The notes beneath the pieces were generated by a model. The model worked only from the letters and a program-made list of their open reading frames with translations, had not been told where the DNA came from and made no database searches. From the NCBI GenBank assembly GCA_029239755.1, contig JARBUI010000006.1:108664-172663 (forward strand): a stretch of 64,000 nucleotides of DNA, written 5' to 3'. Source of the DNA: Clostridia bacterium (GTDB lineage Bacteria > Bacillota > Clostridia > Lachnospirales > Cellulosilyticaceae). Positions 8,163 through 18,807 of the stretch are shown piece by piece. The first letter of the stretch is position 1, and each line of letters begins with the position of its first letter. The position numbers were made by a program, and so were the translations under genes.

Positions 8163-9515
8163 ATGAGCAGTAAAACATTAGAAGAATTAAACAGGGTTAT
8201 TGGATATATTAAATCGGATGCGTTAGAGCCGGAGGACCAGAAGCAAATTGTTGAGGATGCTATTGCTAATTATAATGAATTTGTTAATCCTGGGTGGCTT
8301 AAGTATAGAAAATCTGTTTCAACTAATGAAGCTTTTGTTGAATGGATGGATGAAAAGGAATACTTCTATGATGTTTATGGTGAAAAGTTTATTGACTGTT
8401 TAGGTGGCTTTGGTATTTATATGTGCGGACACAGAAATCCTGAGATTTTAGAAGTTGTTCAGGCTCAGCTCAATAGGCAGGCACTTCATAGTCAGGAGCT
8501 CCTTGATCCTCTTCGTGGTTATCTCGCGAAAGCTTTATCTGAAATAACTCCTGGTGATCTGCAATACTGCTTTTTTACAAATGGTGGTGCTGAAGCTGTG
8601 GAAATGGCTATTAAACTTGCGAGAATAGCTACTGGCGGGCGCTGGTATATCTCAACTGTTGGTGGATTTCATGGCAAATCAATGGGGGCAATTTCTATGG
8701 GTGGAAAAAGCACTTATCGTGTGCCTTACCTGCCTATGGTACAGCAGGTACAACATGTAGAATATGGTGTTGCTGAGGATGTGCGTAAAGCTATTAAGAA
8801 CCTAGTAGCTGTGGGCGAAAAGGTTGCAGCTGTTATTATGGAACCTATTCAAGGGGAAGCAGGTATTATTATGCCCCCAGCAGGCTATCTTAAAGAAGTA
8901 CGAGAAATTTGTGATGAATATGGCGTATGTCTTATTTTTGATGAAATTCAAACAGGCATGGGGCGTACTGGTACTATGTTCCGTTGCGAAGCTGAAGGAG
9001 TTGTTCCAGATATTCTGACTTATGGCAAAGCATTTGGCGGAGGTATTATGCCAATAACAGGCATTATCGCAAGCCCTCATCTGTGGACTCAGGAACTTCA
9101 AGATAATCCATGGGTACTAGGTTCTCCAACCTTTGGCGGCAATCCTCTTGCCTGTTCTGCTGCTCTTGCAACGATTAAATATATGCTGGAAAATGATATT
9201 CCTAATCAAGCTAGTAAAAAGGGTGATTATCTTATTAAAGGTTTAAAGGCTGTTAAGGCAAAATATCCAAGAGTCATTAAAGATGTAAGAGGCATAGGCC
9301 TTATGCTAGGGGTTGAATTCCCTCAATCTGAAATAGGCTATGAAGTTGCAAAAGGTATGTTCTCCCGCCGGGTTATGACTGCTGGTACACTTAATAATTC
9401 TACAACTATAAGATTTGAACCAGCTGCAACTACCAGCTATGAAGATCTTGACAAGGTTCTTCGTAGATTTGAGCATTCTATAAAAGATACTGCTGAGTTA
9501 TTTGATCTACTATAG
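8163..9515 (+). CDS. patA: Putrescine aminotransferase (class III, PLP-dependent)
   Basis: A 450-residue class-III aminotransferase closely resembling E. coli YgjG/PatA: it moves the amino group of putrescine to 2-oxoglutarate, giving 4-aminobutyraldehyde. Seen: the PLP-binding Lys289 in TYGKAFGGGIMP, the FDEIQTGMGRTG motif with the PLP-pyridine Asp, and the long N-terminal region (about 70 residues before YGEKFIDCLGGFGIYMCGHR) characteristic of YgjG rather than ornithine aminotransferase. A strong AAGGAG site precedes the ATG. With the aldehyde dehydrogenase it forms the transaminase route from putrescine to GABA, fed by PotABCD. Confidence 0.9.
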   Translation: MSSKTLEELNRVIGYIKSDALEPEDQKQIVEDAIANYNEFVNPGWLKYRKSVSTNEAFVEWMDEKEYFYDVYGEKFIDCLGGFGIYMCGHRNPEILEVVQAQLNRQALHSQELLDPLRGYLAKALSEITPGDLQYCFFTNGGAEAVEMAIKLARIATGGRWYISTVGGFHGKSMGAISMGGKSTYRVPYLPMVQQVQHVEYGVAEDVRKAIKNLVAVGEKVAAVIMEPIQGEAGIIMPPAGYLKEVREICDEYGVCLIFDEIQTGMGRTGTMFRCEAEGVVPDILTYGKAFGGGIMPITGIIASPHLWTQELQDNPWVLGSPTFGGNPLACSAALATIKYMLENDIPNQASKKGDYLIKGLKAVKAKYPRVIKDVRGIGLMLGVEFPQSEIGYEVAKGMFSRRVMTAGTLNNSTTIRFEPAATTSYEDLDKVLRRFEHSIKDTAELFDLL

Positions 9516-9562
9516 TTTTAAATTCCTGTTTTCTTAGATCAGAGAATAGCAAAAATTTAAGA

Positions 9563-9599
9563 ATAAAGAGGCTATTTCTCAGATGAATAGCCTCTTTAT
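9563..9599. terminator. Terminator downstream of patA
   Basis: A perfect 14-bp stem (9563-9576 with 9586-9599) with a 9-base loop sits between convergent genes. The T content is mostly inside the stem, and it could serve both strands. Confidence 0.7.
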
Positions 9600-9617
9600 C
9601 TATGAATAGTTCTATTT

Positions 9618-10430
9618 CTAATTATATAATGAACTTTTTTTAATAGTTGCTGCTTTTTCTATATCTTTTGGTATACTTTTTATTTTAGAGGATTGAGATA
9701 CATATAGCATCTTATCTTCACTTATCTTAGAGCTTTGTGGTGTATCTTTTGCTACAAAATCTTGCTTATCTTGCTTAGGTTCCTCTGCTTCTTTTTCAAT
9801 GATTTCAGTTTGTAATGTTGCTTCTGACCTTACTTCATTAAGTTCTTTTTTGAGAGTTTCTACTTCTTTGATTAGGTCTTCTTTACTGGGCTCTTGCAGC
9901 TCTGTTTCTTGTATCCCCAGTGTTATAATTGATTCTTGTATTAAGTCCAGCTCTTCTATAATAAAATTATATCTGTCTTTTTCCTGCTTTGTAAGCGTAC
10001 TGGAGAGATAACCCTCAAATAAAGATTCTTTTTCTTCATTTAGCGTATTTTTTATAATTAATATTTCTTTTGCATCTTCCTGTTTATAGAGCTTTTCTCC
10101 ATCAAAATAAGCCCCATTTGAAATTTCTTCAAAAAGCTGCTGGTGAAGTGTCATTTCTTCCTCTTCTATGATCATCTCTGATACGTTTTTAGAACTATGC
10201 TTTTTATTGTGAATCTTACACATTCTTCCTTGATCTTTTATGAATGCACAATAAGGAGAAATGTTTTTTGGAGCTCTTGACTTTACAAATACTACTATTG
10301 AGATGCTCAGTATGGCAACAAGTGCTATGCATATGATAACTATCATTAACTGGGTCTTAGAAATAGACTTTGTAGATTTTTCTTTTATTTCTGGATTCTC
10401 ATTTACGGGTAAATCGAATAAAAAGAGCAT
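9618..10430 (-). CDS. Unknown single-pass membrane protein with coiled-coil C-terminal region
   Basis: The family is not recognised. The 270-residue protein has a short charged N-terminus, one membrane helix (about residues 28-49, rich in Ile/Val/Ala), then a Glu/Lys-rich region with predicted coiled coil around residues 160-220 (KEVETLKKELNEV). A Cys-containing stretch (YCAFIKDQGRMCKIHNKKH) follows the membrane helix. The start is set at the ATG at 10430, six bases after AGGGGG; the frame has another ATG two codons earlier that abuts the site. Its neighbour at 10554 has the same layout, so the two may work together at the membrane. Confidence 0.75.
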   Translation of the reverse strand: MLFLFDLPVNENPEIKEKSTKSISKTQLMIVIICIALVAILSISIVVFVKSRAPKNISPYCAFIKDQGRMCKIHNKKHSSKNVSEMIIEEEEMTLHQQLFEEISNGAYFDGEKLYKQEDAKEILIIKNTLNEEKESLFEGYLSSTLTKQEKDRYNFIIEELDLIQESIITLGIQETELQEPSKEDLIKEVETLKKELNEVRSEATLQTEIIEKEAEEPKQDKQDFVAKDTPQSSKISEDKMLYVSQSSKIKSIPKDIEKAATIKKSSLYN

Positions 10431-10553
10431 GATCATCCCCCTATATTTCTCTATGTTTTGACTTAAATGTATGTAATATAAGTAAATATTAGCAATTAAG
10501 TAAGTCTATGTCAAATATAATATAAAAAATACTCGTTATATATTAAAAGTAAT

Positions 10554-11153
10554 TTATTCATATATTTTAATTCCTTTTGGAGTGCATTTACACTTAATAT
10601 TTGCCTCTTGTAATATATAGATAATAGATTCTCTATATGTACTGTTTAAGCTTTTAATCTCTTCTATCATCCTATTAATATAATGAACATCTTTATTAGT
10701 ATTATTTAATTCACTAAGCATTTGAATCTTTTTACTCATAATCTCTTTGGAGAGAGCATCTAGGTCTGGGATACTTATATCAGAATCAAACTCTTCTAGA
10801 TTCTCCATTGCAGAAATATATTCTTTATCGATAAACCCTTTTTTGTCATACTGTTTAATAGCCTCATTATAAATAGTATTAACCTTATTACTTCTTTGCG
10901 TATGAGCTAATACTTTTTGTACTAACGTTTCCGTACTCTCATTGGAAATTCCAGGCACTTCATAATAAGTAACCTTTTCATGAGGCAAAGTCATATTAAG
11001 TACTTTTTGGGGACCATATTTAAAGAAAAGCACTGTTAAAGCTAGTCCAAACATGCCAAAAAAAGCTAATATTATTTGATTTCTAATAATCTTCCTCTTT
11101 CTTGCCTGCTCCGTTAGCTCTTCGTATTGTTCTTTTTTAGACGGGTTGTACAT
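10554..11153 (-). CDS. Unknown single-pass membrane protein
   Basis: A 199-residue protein that I do not recognise. A basic N-terminus (KKEQYEELTEQARKRKIIRNQ) precedes one membrane helix (about residues 27-45), so the large C-terminal part, mostly helical, probably faces outside. The start has a strong GGGGGAGGGTG site. It lies just upstream of the membrane protein at 9618 in the same direction, although a 120-base gap separates them. Two Cys occur close together near the C-terminus (KCKC). Confidence 0.75.
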   Translation of the reverse strand: MYNPSKKEQYEELTEQARKRKIIRNQIILAFFGMFGLALTVLFFKYGPQKVLNMTLPHEKVTYYEVPGISNESTETLVQKVLAHTQRSNKVNTIYNEAIKQYDKKGFIDKEYISAMENLEEFDSDISIPDLDALSKEIMSKKIQMLSELNNTNKDVHYINRMIEEIKSLNSTYRESIIYILQEANIKCKCTPKGIKIYE

Positions 11154-11360
11154 TACAGTTCACCCTCCCCCATAGACCTTTCTACTTTTCTATATCATAT
11201 CATAAATTTTTAAATATTTAAAATAGTATATGTTAATGCATCATTTTATATAGGTTTATACCCAAGACTATCGTATAAAAAATGTATTTATTGTCCTATT
11301 AAAACATACTATTATATTAGCAGCTATGTCTTATTTGAAAAAGCAAAAGGAGGGTATAAC

Positions 11361-13394
11361 ATGAAACACAAAATTTTTATAATGGTGTTAACTGCATCTA
11401 TGTTCTTTTTAACTATGATGATTAAAATATATGCTCTTGTTTTACTGATACCTATTTTGATTTATATCTACATTAGTTATCCTAAAAAAGACACTACTAT
11501 AGATTTACTCATTCATAAGCTTGATCAAAAAGATCTAAAGGCAGACCCTTTAATGGAGCTCCTCTCTTTAGAAAATCCTAAACTCTATGATATTTTTAGT
11601 GAATTTTTTAATACGATAAAAAATCTAAAGACTGCTATTATAAAAATATCCTCTGCAGCATACAGCGTTACTGAAATTGCCAAAGAATCAAAACTCATTT
11701 CATCAAAGCTTAATAAGAGTAATGACTATATAGCAGTTGGCGCAGATAAGCAGGCAAAACATGTGCAAAGATGTTTAAGTCATTTACTTGATCTTTCTAC
11801 TCGTTTTGATAATGTGTTATCTCATGTTAGCGTAACTGAATCTAAAATTAATCAATTAGCTGAGCTAAGTAATCAAGGAAAGCTTAATGTAGAGGATAGC
11901 ATTGAAAAAAGCATACAAATGAAAGAAGCTTTTACTGAAACAATGCGTACTAGCGATGAATTAACTAAAAGTTTATATACTTATGATAAAATTGTTGAAT
12001 CTATTAAGTTTATTTCAAATCAAATTAATTTACTTGCCCTTAATGCAACTATTGAAGCTGCCAGAGCTGGAGAATCCGGTAAAGGTTTTGGTGTGGTTGC
12101 CGGAGAGGTGAAAAAATTAGCAGATGAAAGTATTACCTCTGTAAATGTGATAAGTAATAGCTTACAGTCAATGCATGAAAGTATTAATCATACCCTTCTT
12201 CTTATAAAATCTCTAACAGAAAAATGTGACTTGCAAATGCAATCTGCTCTAAAAGTAAAAAGCTCGTTTGATTACTTAAATGAAGCTGTTAGCATACAAG
12301 TTAGTGAGTTAGATCTATTAAAAACAAACATTCATTCTTTACATAGTATAAAAGAACAAGCTGTCTCATCCATTGAAGATGTAAGTAAAGTTGCTGATCA
12401 GTTTGTATTAACAACAGAAGAATCTACTTCTTGTACTGAGCTTCAGAAACAATCTAATGAAGTACTTCTTGATCTTGCTGATAAACTAAAAAATGAAATT
12501 ACTGCTATTAGCGGTAATTTAAAAGATTATTCTACTGATGGGCTGCAGCTAAAAATACCTAAAATAGGCTTTTCTCACTCAGTAGATAAAAATCATCCTT
12601 ATATTAAAGAAATGATAAAAAATGGTTTATCTACGGCTAATATCTATGGCTTCGATTTTATTGTCCGCTGCCCTAAAGAACAGACCTTTGAAGCACAAGC
12701 TGAAGCTATAAGATCTTTAGTAGAAGACGGCATAAACTATTTAATCATGGAACCAACTGATGAACAAGGCTGTATGAGAATTATAAAAGATTTAGATAAA
12801 AGAGGAATCAAAACCATTTGTGTAGACTCTGATTCGCCTAAAAGTAATAGATTAGCATTTATCGGAACAGACAGCTACATGGCTGGCAAGATGATTGGTA
12901 AAACAATTATTGAATCTTGTAAAGGGTATGGAGAAGTCATATTAAGTGCAGTTAATGCAAATCAAAACAATATGGCATCCCGCATTCAAGGCGTAAAAGA
13001 TTCTCTAAAGGATTACCCCAATATTAAAATTATCGCTATTGAAACAGGCCATCCAAATATTAAAGATAGGGCAAATAACCTCAAAAGTCTCATTGCAAGT
13101 CATTCTAAATGTACAATTGTAGCAGGACTTGAAGCTAACTTTGGTGAAGTAGTAAACATATATAAATCCATGTGCCCTGGGTCCTCTCCACTATTTATAG
13201 GCTTTGATAACCTTGAATCTAATATAAGCTATTTAAAATCAGGCATGTTAAACAGCATTATAGCTCAAAGACAAGAGTTATTTGCAAAAATAGCTATTAA
13301 GAATATTTATGATTATGAAAATGGCAAGAAAATACAACCAAAAATAATGTTAGACACTTATAGAATTACAAACAGCTCCTACTGCGGGAATTAA
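11361..13394 (+). CDS. Chemoreceptor-type signalling protein fused to a sugar-binding-protein domain
   Basis: A 677-residue protein with an uncommon order of domains. Residues 5-40 are hydrophobic, probably two closely spaced membrane helices. Residues about 90-380 are a methyl-accepting-chemotaxis-type coiled coil, with the hairpin tip [36 protein letters not shown] around residue 220-255. Residues about 395-677 are a type-1 periplasmic-binding-protein domain like RbsB ([51 protein letters not shown]). If the N-terminus forms a hairpin, both large domains are cytoplasmic, so the binding domain would sense an internal solute and signal to CheA/CheW. A strong AAAGGAGGG site precedes the start. 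Neighbouring genes give no further clue. Confidence 0.88.
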   Translation: MKHKIFIMVLTASMFFLTMMIKIYALVLLIPILIYIYISYPKKDTTIDLLIHKLDQKDLKADPLMELLSLENPKLYDIFSEFFNTIKNLKTAIIKISSAAYSVTEIAKESKLISSKLNKSNDYIAVGADKQAKHVQRCLSHLLDLSTRFDNVLSHVSVTESKINQLAELSNQGKLNVEDSIEKSIQMKEAFTETMRTSDELTKSLYTYDKIVESIKFISNQINLLALNATIEAARAGESGKGFGVVAGEVKKLADESITSVNVISNSLQSMHESINHTLLLIKSLTEKCDLQMQSALKVKSSFDYLNEAVSIQVSELDLLKTNIHSLHSIKEQAVSSIEDVSKVADQFVLTTEESTSCTELQKQSNEVLLDLADKLKNEITAISGNLKDYSTDGLQLKIPKIGFSHSVDKNHPYIKEMIKNGLSTANIYGFDFIVRCPKEQTFEAQAEAIRSLVEDGINYLIMEPTDEQGCMRIIKDLDKRGIKTICVDSDSPKSNRLAFIGTDSYMAGKMIGKTIIESCKGYGEVILSAVNANQNNMASRIQGVKDSLKDYPNIKIIAIETGHPNIKDRANNLKSLIASHSKCTIVAGLEANFGEVVNIYKSMCPGSSPLFIGFDNLESNISYLKSGMLNSIIAQRQELFAKIAIKNIYDYENGKKIQPKIMLDTYRITNSSYCGN

Positions 13395-13482
13395 CAGGCT
13401 ATTTTGATATGCTTGATATTTAATTAGAACCTCTATATGATGTATATATATACATTCATTTTAGAATAAGGAGCTTATACTT

Positions 13483-13989
13483 ATGAAAGAAGAAGAACTC
13501 ATTTTAGATACTTTAGACGAACTTAATATACCCTACGAAACTATCTCACATCCTCCTGCATTTACCGTTACAGAACTAAAATCTTTTTGTGAATTTAATG
13601 CAAGTGTATGTAAGAACTTATTCTTGTATGATAAACGAGCTGATAAACACTATTTAGTAGTAATGTTAGAGGACAAAAAAGCTCACTCAAATACTATACG
13701 CAAACAAGTAAAAGCGGCAAGTCTTGTTTTTGGAGCTGAGGAAAAACTTTATGAACTCTTAGGCGTAACACCTGGTTCTGTTAGTCCTTTAGGGCTCATT
13801 TATGATAAAAACAAAGAGTTAACACTTCTTATTGATGAAGACATTCCAAAACACGAGAGACTAGGATTTCATCCCAATATTAATACCTCTACAGTTATCA
13901 TAAGTTACAATGACTTTAAAAAGTTTATTAACTGGAGAGGAAATGCCTATCAATTTATAAGTGTTACTAAAGATAATACATTAGAGTAG
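13483..13989 (+). CDS. YbaK/ProX (PrdX-like) aminoacyl-tRNA deacylase
   Basis: A 168-residue stand-alone editing domain related to the prolyl-tRNA synthetase INS domain; ProXp-ala/PrdX members hydrolyse Ala-tRNA(Pro) mistakes in the cytoplasm. Seen: the conserved Lys in CKNLFLYD, the HYLVVMLEDKKA core, the GSVSPLGLIYD loop and GFHPNINTSTV near the C-terminus. Length and motif order fit PrdX. It is followed by its own terminator and appears to be transcribed alone (ribosome binding site AAGGAG). The substrate is inferred from the family. Confidence 0.88.
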   Translation: MKEEELILDTLDELNIPYETISHPPAFTVTELKSFCEFNASVCKNLFLYDKRADKHYLVVMLEDKKAHSNTIRKQVKAASLVFGAEEKLYELLGVTPGSVSPLGLIYDKNKELTLLIDEDIPKHERLGFHPNINTSTVIISYNDFKKFINWRGNAYQFISVTKDNTLE

Positions 13990-14022
13990 TGAGTAAGCTT
14001 CATAGCTGGCTCACTATTTTTT
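13987..14022 (+). terminator. Intrinsic terminator after the tRNA deacylase gene
   Basis: A 7-bp outer stem (13987-13993 with 14010-14016) with a short inner stem is followed by T residues 14016-14022. It isolates the deacylase gene from the hydrogenase operon downstream. Confidence 0.7.
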
Positions 14023-14109
14023 ATGACAAATTCTCCTTATCGCACATATTTATTTGTATGCCTTGAATATATATGTATAAGATATTTAATAGATTGGTGA
14101 GGATTATAT

Positions 14110-15693
<1,584 letters not shown>

Positions 15694-15703
15694 CAGGAGG
15701 TAT

Positions 15704-16585
15704 ATGGTGAATAGTAAAACATGCCCTCTAAATGAGAGCAAACCGCATATACCAATGAACTATATTAATATGGCTATAGATAAAATTCGCCAAGATAATA
15801 CCAAGAAATTAAATTGTATTTGGCTTGAGACTTCCAGTTGCTTTGGTGAAATCATTGCACTTTTGGATGGAGAAAATCCCAGTATCGTAAGCCTCTTAAC
15901 AGATATGGTAAACATGACCTTTTTCAATAGTATTATGGCTGATTCTGGAGAAGCTGCATATGAACGCCTGCTAAATACCGTGAACTCCAATGAACCTTAT
16001 ATCTTTATAGTCAGCGGAGCTATTCCTCTTAAAGATGAAGGCCGTTATACCATTATTGCTAATTATAAGGGAAAAGTCATAACGGCCCTTGAGGCTGTAA
16101 GATCTTTTGCACCAAAAGCAAGCTATATTATTGCTGCTGGGACCTGTACTACATATGGGGGCCCAACAGCAGCAAGACCTAATGTCTCAGAAGCTGTCCC
16201 ATTAGACCGTATTATTGATGCGCCTGTTATCAATGTACCGGGGTGTCCAGTCCACCCTGTATGGATACTTGGAACGATTGGTCACATCATAAATTTTGGT
16301 ATGCCTGAACTTGATGAACTTAATCGTCCTGTTACATTTTTTGGTGTAACGATTCATGAGCGCTGTCCAAGAAGATCTTTTTTTGATTATAACGTATTTG
16401 CCACTTCATTTGGCCAGCCTGAATGCATGTTTAAACTAGGCTGTCGTGGTCCTATTACAAAGACAACGTGTCCTCTTAACAGATGGGATGAAAGTGATAG
16501 CTGGCCTATTGGAGCCAACACTACCTGCATAGGATGTTCCGCTCCTGGTTTCCCTGATTTGATGGAACCTTTTATAAGGTATTAA
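15704..16585 (+). CDS. [NiFe] hydrogenase small subunit, atypical proximal cluster
   Basis: A 293-residue small subunit that carries the iron-sulfur chain from the active site. Seen: proximal-cluster ligands Cys46, Cys148 (GTCTTYGG) and Cys181 (PGCPVHP); the fourth ligand, normally the second Cys of CxxC, is Glu49 (CFGE). Distal-cluster His218 and Cys221, Cys241, Cys247, and medial-cluster Cys256, Cys275, Cys278 are complete. There is no twin-arginine signal, so the enzyme should be cytoplasmic. AGGAGG precedes the ATG. Some hydrogenases have Asp at the proximal position, as known for the oxygen-tolerant actinobacterial type; Glu here is unusual and the cluster geometry cannot be read from sequence. 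The partner for electrons is probably the upstream b5-collagen protein or an unknown carrier. Confidence 0.93.
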   Translation: MVNSKTCPLNESKPHIPMNYINMAIDKIRQDNTKKLNCIWLETSSCFGEIIALLDGENPSIVSLLTDMVNMTFFNSIMADSGEAAYERLLNTVNSNEPYIFIVSGAIPLKDEGRYTIIANYKGKVITALEAVRSFAPKASYIIAAGTCTTYGGPTAARPNVSEAVPLDRIIDAPVINVPGCPVHPVWILGTIGHIINFGMPELDELNRPVTFFGVTIHERCPRRSFFDYNVFATSFGQPECMFKLGCRGPITKTTCPLNRWDESDSWPIGANTTCIGCSAPGFPDLMEPFIRY

Positions 16586-16598
16586 AGGAGGTCTAAAC

Positions 16599-18014
16599 AT
16601 GGCAACAACCCAAATAGTAATTGATCCAATTTCCAGGGTAAGCGGACTCCTTGAAATCAGTGTACAAGTAGAAAATAACATTATTACTGACGCCAGGAGC
16701 AGCGGCTTACAGTTTAGAGGTTTCGAAGAAATGTTTAGACAGAGGCCGCCTCTTGATATGCCATATCTTACTGGCAGGACCTGTGGTATATGCTCTACTC
16801 ACCATGCCCTAGCTTCTACCTTGGCACTCGAAGAAGCATTGGGGATTACCCCTAGCTTCAATGGAGTTATCATAAGAGAGCTAGCTAACGGTTTTGAACT
16901 GTTACAAAATCATATTAGGCATTTCTTCCAATTTGTTTTTCCTGATTATGTAAGCCTAGCGGATGTCAGCCCACTTCAAAAAACAAACCCTGCAGCTTCT
17001 GATTTTAGACTTCCCGCAGACATAAACGCAAAGATGTCTGCAGATTACTTTATCTCTTTGCCTTTTAGCCGAAAAGCTCATACTGCTATAGCTACATTAG
17101 CCGGAAAGGCTCCCCATCCTCATGGTATTTTTGTTGGCGGAACAACTCTCAACATGACTATCATGCAATATAATGAAGTTCAATCTATTCTAAACGAAAT
17201 TGCAGCTTTTGTTGAACAGACTCTTATTCCTGATATGTATGTTCTTTCAGAGTATTATAGTGACTATTATACCCTTGGCAGCGGATATGGAAACTTTTTG
17301 GCAGAGGGGCTTTTTTCAGAGAAGCCCTATCCTATTCAATATACTGTAGGCGGTGTAATGATTAACGGCGAAAAGGCTCCTATTAATCTTAGTCTTATTA
17401 CAGAGAACCTAAAATACACTTGGATTGATGCTCCTAATGATGTGATTCCGCCCCTAGGTAATACAGTCGAACCAAATGCTAATAAAGAAGATGCCTACTC
17501 TTGGGTAACCGCCCCAAGATATAACGGGTTTGCTATGGAAGTGGGGCCATTAGCCCGAATGACCATTGAGGGGACTTATACCCGCGGTGTTTCTGCAATG
17601 GATAGACTGATGGCTAGGGCGCTCGAAACCCGTAAAATCTGTGAAGTGATGCAGGGAATGCTTGATATTGTAAGACTTGAGCCTTCTAATCAAACACAAT
17701 GGCCAATTCCTGAGGTTTCAAGTGGTGTTGGCATTGTAGGTGCTGCCCGTGGCGCACTTATGCACTGGCTTGAAATTGAAAATCGTGTCATTAAGAACTA
17801 CAAGCTCATACCTCCATCTAACTGGAATATGTCTCCAAAAGACAACAACGGCCTCCGCAGTGCTGTTGAAGAAGCTCTCGTAGGTACTCCTATTAATAAT
17901 ATTGAGAATCCAGTTGAAATTGGCAGAATTGTAAGGAGCTTTGATCCTTGTCTTAACTGTGCAGCCCATGTTACAAGTGATCGTTATGCCCCTTTTACTA
18001 TTGGGATTGTATAA
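16599..18014 (+). CDS. [NiFe] hydrogenase large subunit
   Basis: A 471-residue catalytic subunit that holds the Ni-Fe(CN)2CO site and splits or forms hydrogen. Seen: the N-terminal RTCGIC motif (Cys62, Cys65) followed by His68-His69, and the C-terminal DPCLNCAAH motif (Cys451, Cys454, His457). Fourteen residues follow His457 and would be removed by the maturation protease encoded next. The usual R-x-E-G near the N-terminus reads RVSG, so the Glu commonly used for proton transfer is Ser15. It is shorter than membrane-bound uptake enzymes (about 570-600 residues). The start has AAAGGAGG and lies 13 bases after the small-subunit stop. The physiological direction and subgroup need a phylogenetic comparison. 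Confidence 0.95.
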   Translation: MATTQIVIDPISRVSGLLEISVQVENNIITDARSSGLQFRGFEEMFRQRPPLDMPYLTGRTCGICSTHHALASTLALEEALGITPSFNGVIIRELANGFELLQNHIRHFFQFVFPDYVSLADVSPLQKTNPAASDFRLPADINAKMSADYFISLPFSRKAHTAIATLAGKAPHPHGIFVGGTTLNMTIMQYNEVQSILNEIAAFVEQTLIPDMYVLSEYYSDYYTLGSGYGNFLAEGLFSEKPYPIQYTVGGVMINGEKAPINLSLITENLKYTWIDAPNDVIPPLGNTVEPNANKEDAYSWVTAPRYNGFAMEVGPLARMTIEGTYTRGVSAMDRLMARALETRKICEVMQGMLDIVRLEPSNQTQWPIPEVSSGVGIVGAARGALMHWLEIENRVIKNYKLIPPSNWNMSPKDNNGLRSAVEEALVGTPINNIENPVEIGRIVRSFDPCLNCAAHVTSDRYAPFTIGIV

Positions 18015-18472
18015 TGATTAAAGTATTTGGAATAGGGAACATATTACTTTGTGATGATGCAATAGGCATACGGGTATTAGAAGCACTGCTTCCTTACATC
18101 AATTCTTTATCCCCTTATTTAAAGGCTTTTGTAGGTGAAACAGATTGCTTTTTTTGCCTGGACTGTATCGATGAGGATGATTATGTCATTATTATTGATG
18201 CAACATATTTGGGTATTGAACCTGGAAGTATCAGCTATTTTACATTTTCAGAATGCAGCAGATTTATAACACCATTATCCTCAGCTCATGAAATGACATT
18301 ACTTAAACTGCTTATGCTCGAATACCCTGCGATAAATGGCTGCCTTATTGGCATCGAAATAGATAAAATAGACTTTTCACTTGAGTTATCTCCAGTACTT
18401 GAAGGCAAGATGGAAAGCATCTGCACCGAAATCCTTAAGTTCTTAGAAAGCGTTGTGAAAACTTATGCATGA
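18014..18472 (+). CDS. Hydrogenase maturation protease (HyaD/HycI family)
   Basis: A 152-residue endopeptidase that removes the C-terminal tail of the large subunit after nickel insertion. Seen: the N-terminal GIGNILLCDDAIGIRV with the nickel-sensing acidic residues, IIIDATY in the core, and AHEM near position 95. Start and previous stop overlap (TAATG), indicating translational coupling with its substrate. The downstream end overlaps hypA by 8 bases. Confidence 0.92.
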   Translation: MIKVFGIGNILLCDDAIGIRVLEALLPYINSLSPYLKAFVGETDCFFCLDCIDEDDYVIIIDATYLGIEPGSISYFTFSECSRFITPLSSAHEMTLLKLLMLEYPAINGCLIGIEIDKIDFSLELSPVLEGKMESICTEILKFLESVVKTYA

Positions 18473-18806
18473 ATTATCCATTGTCTATAATATCCTTGAA
18501 ATTGTTAAGGAACATGCTAAAAATAATAATCTTAACCATATTAATAAAGTTGTTGTTAACGTAGGTGAGTTTTGCTCTCTAGAAGAAAACTCCCTTACTT
18601 TTGCTTTTGAGGCTTTAAGTAAAGGCATCTTATGTAATGGTGCAGCATTAGTTATTCAGAAAACAGAGGCTAAAGCCTACTGTACCCATTGCAGCACAGA
18701 ATTTAAAGTTACTTTTATGAGTAAACTTTGCCCTATCTGCAAAGGGTATAGCCATCAGATTACGGCTGGTTATGAAATACTGGTTTCAAGTATCGAGGGG
18801 GAGTAG
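18465..18806 (+). CDS. hypA: Hydrogenase nickel incorporation protein HypA
   Basis: A 113-residue nickel chaperone. The N-terminal MHELSI segment (His2 and Glu3 for nickel binding) and the zinc site with two CxxC pairs (CTHC and CPIC, residues about 73-93) are present. It delivers nickel, with HypB, to the large subunit. It overlaps the protease gene by 8 bases. Confidence 0.95.
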   Translation: MHELSIVYNILEIVKEHAKNNNLNHINKVVVNVGEFCSLEENSLTFAFEALSKGILCNGAALVIQKTEAKAYCTHCSTEFKVTFMSKLCPICKGYSHQITAGYEILVSSIEGE

Positions 18807-18807
18807 T

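Noticed and set aside
11154..11360. Riboswitch between the unknown membrane gene and the chemoreceptor-like gene
   Set aside because: The gap is AT-rich and unstructured by eye; no conserved aptamer core.
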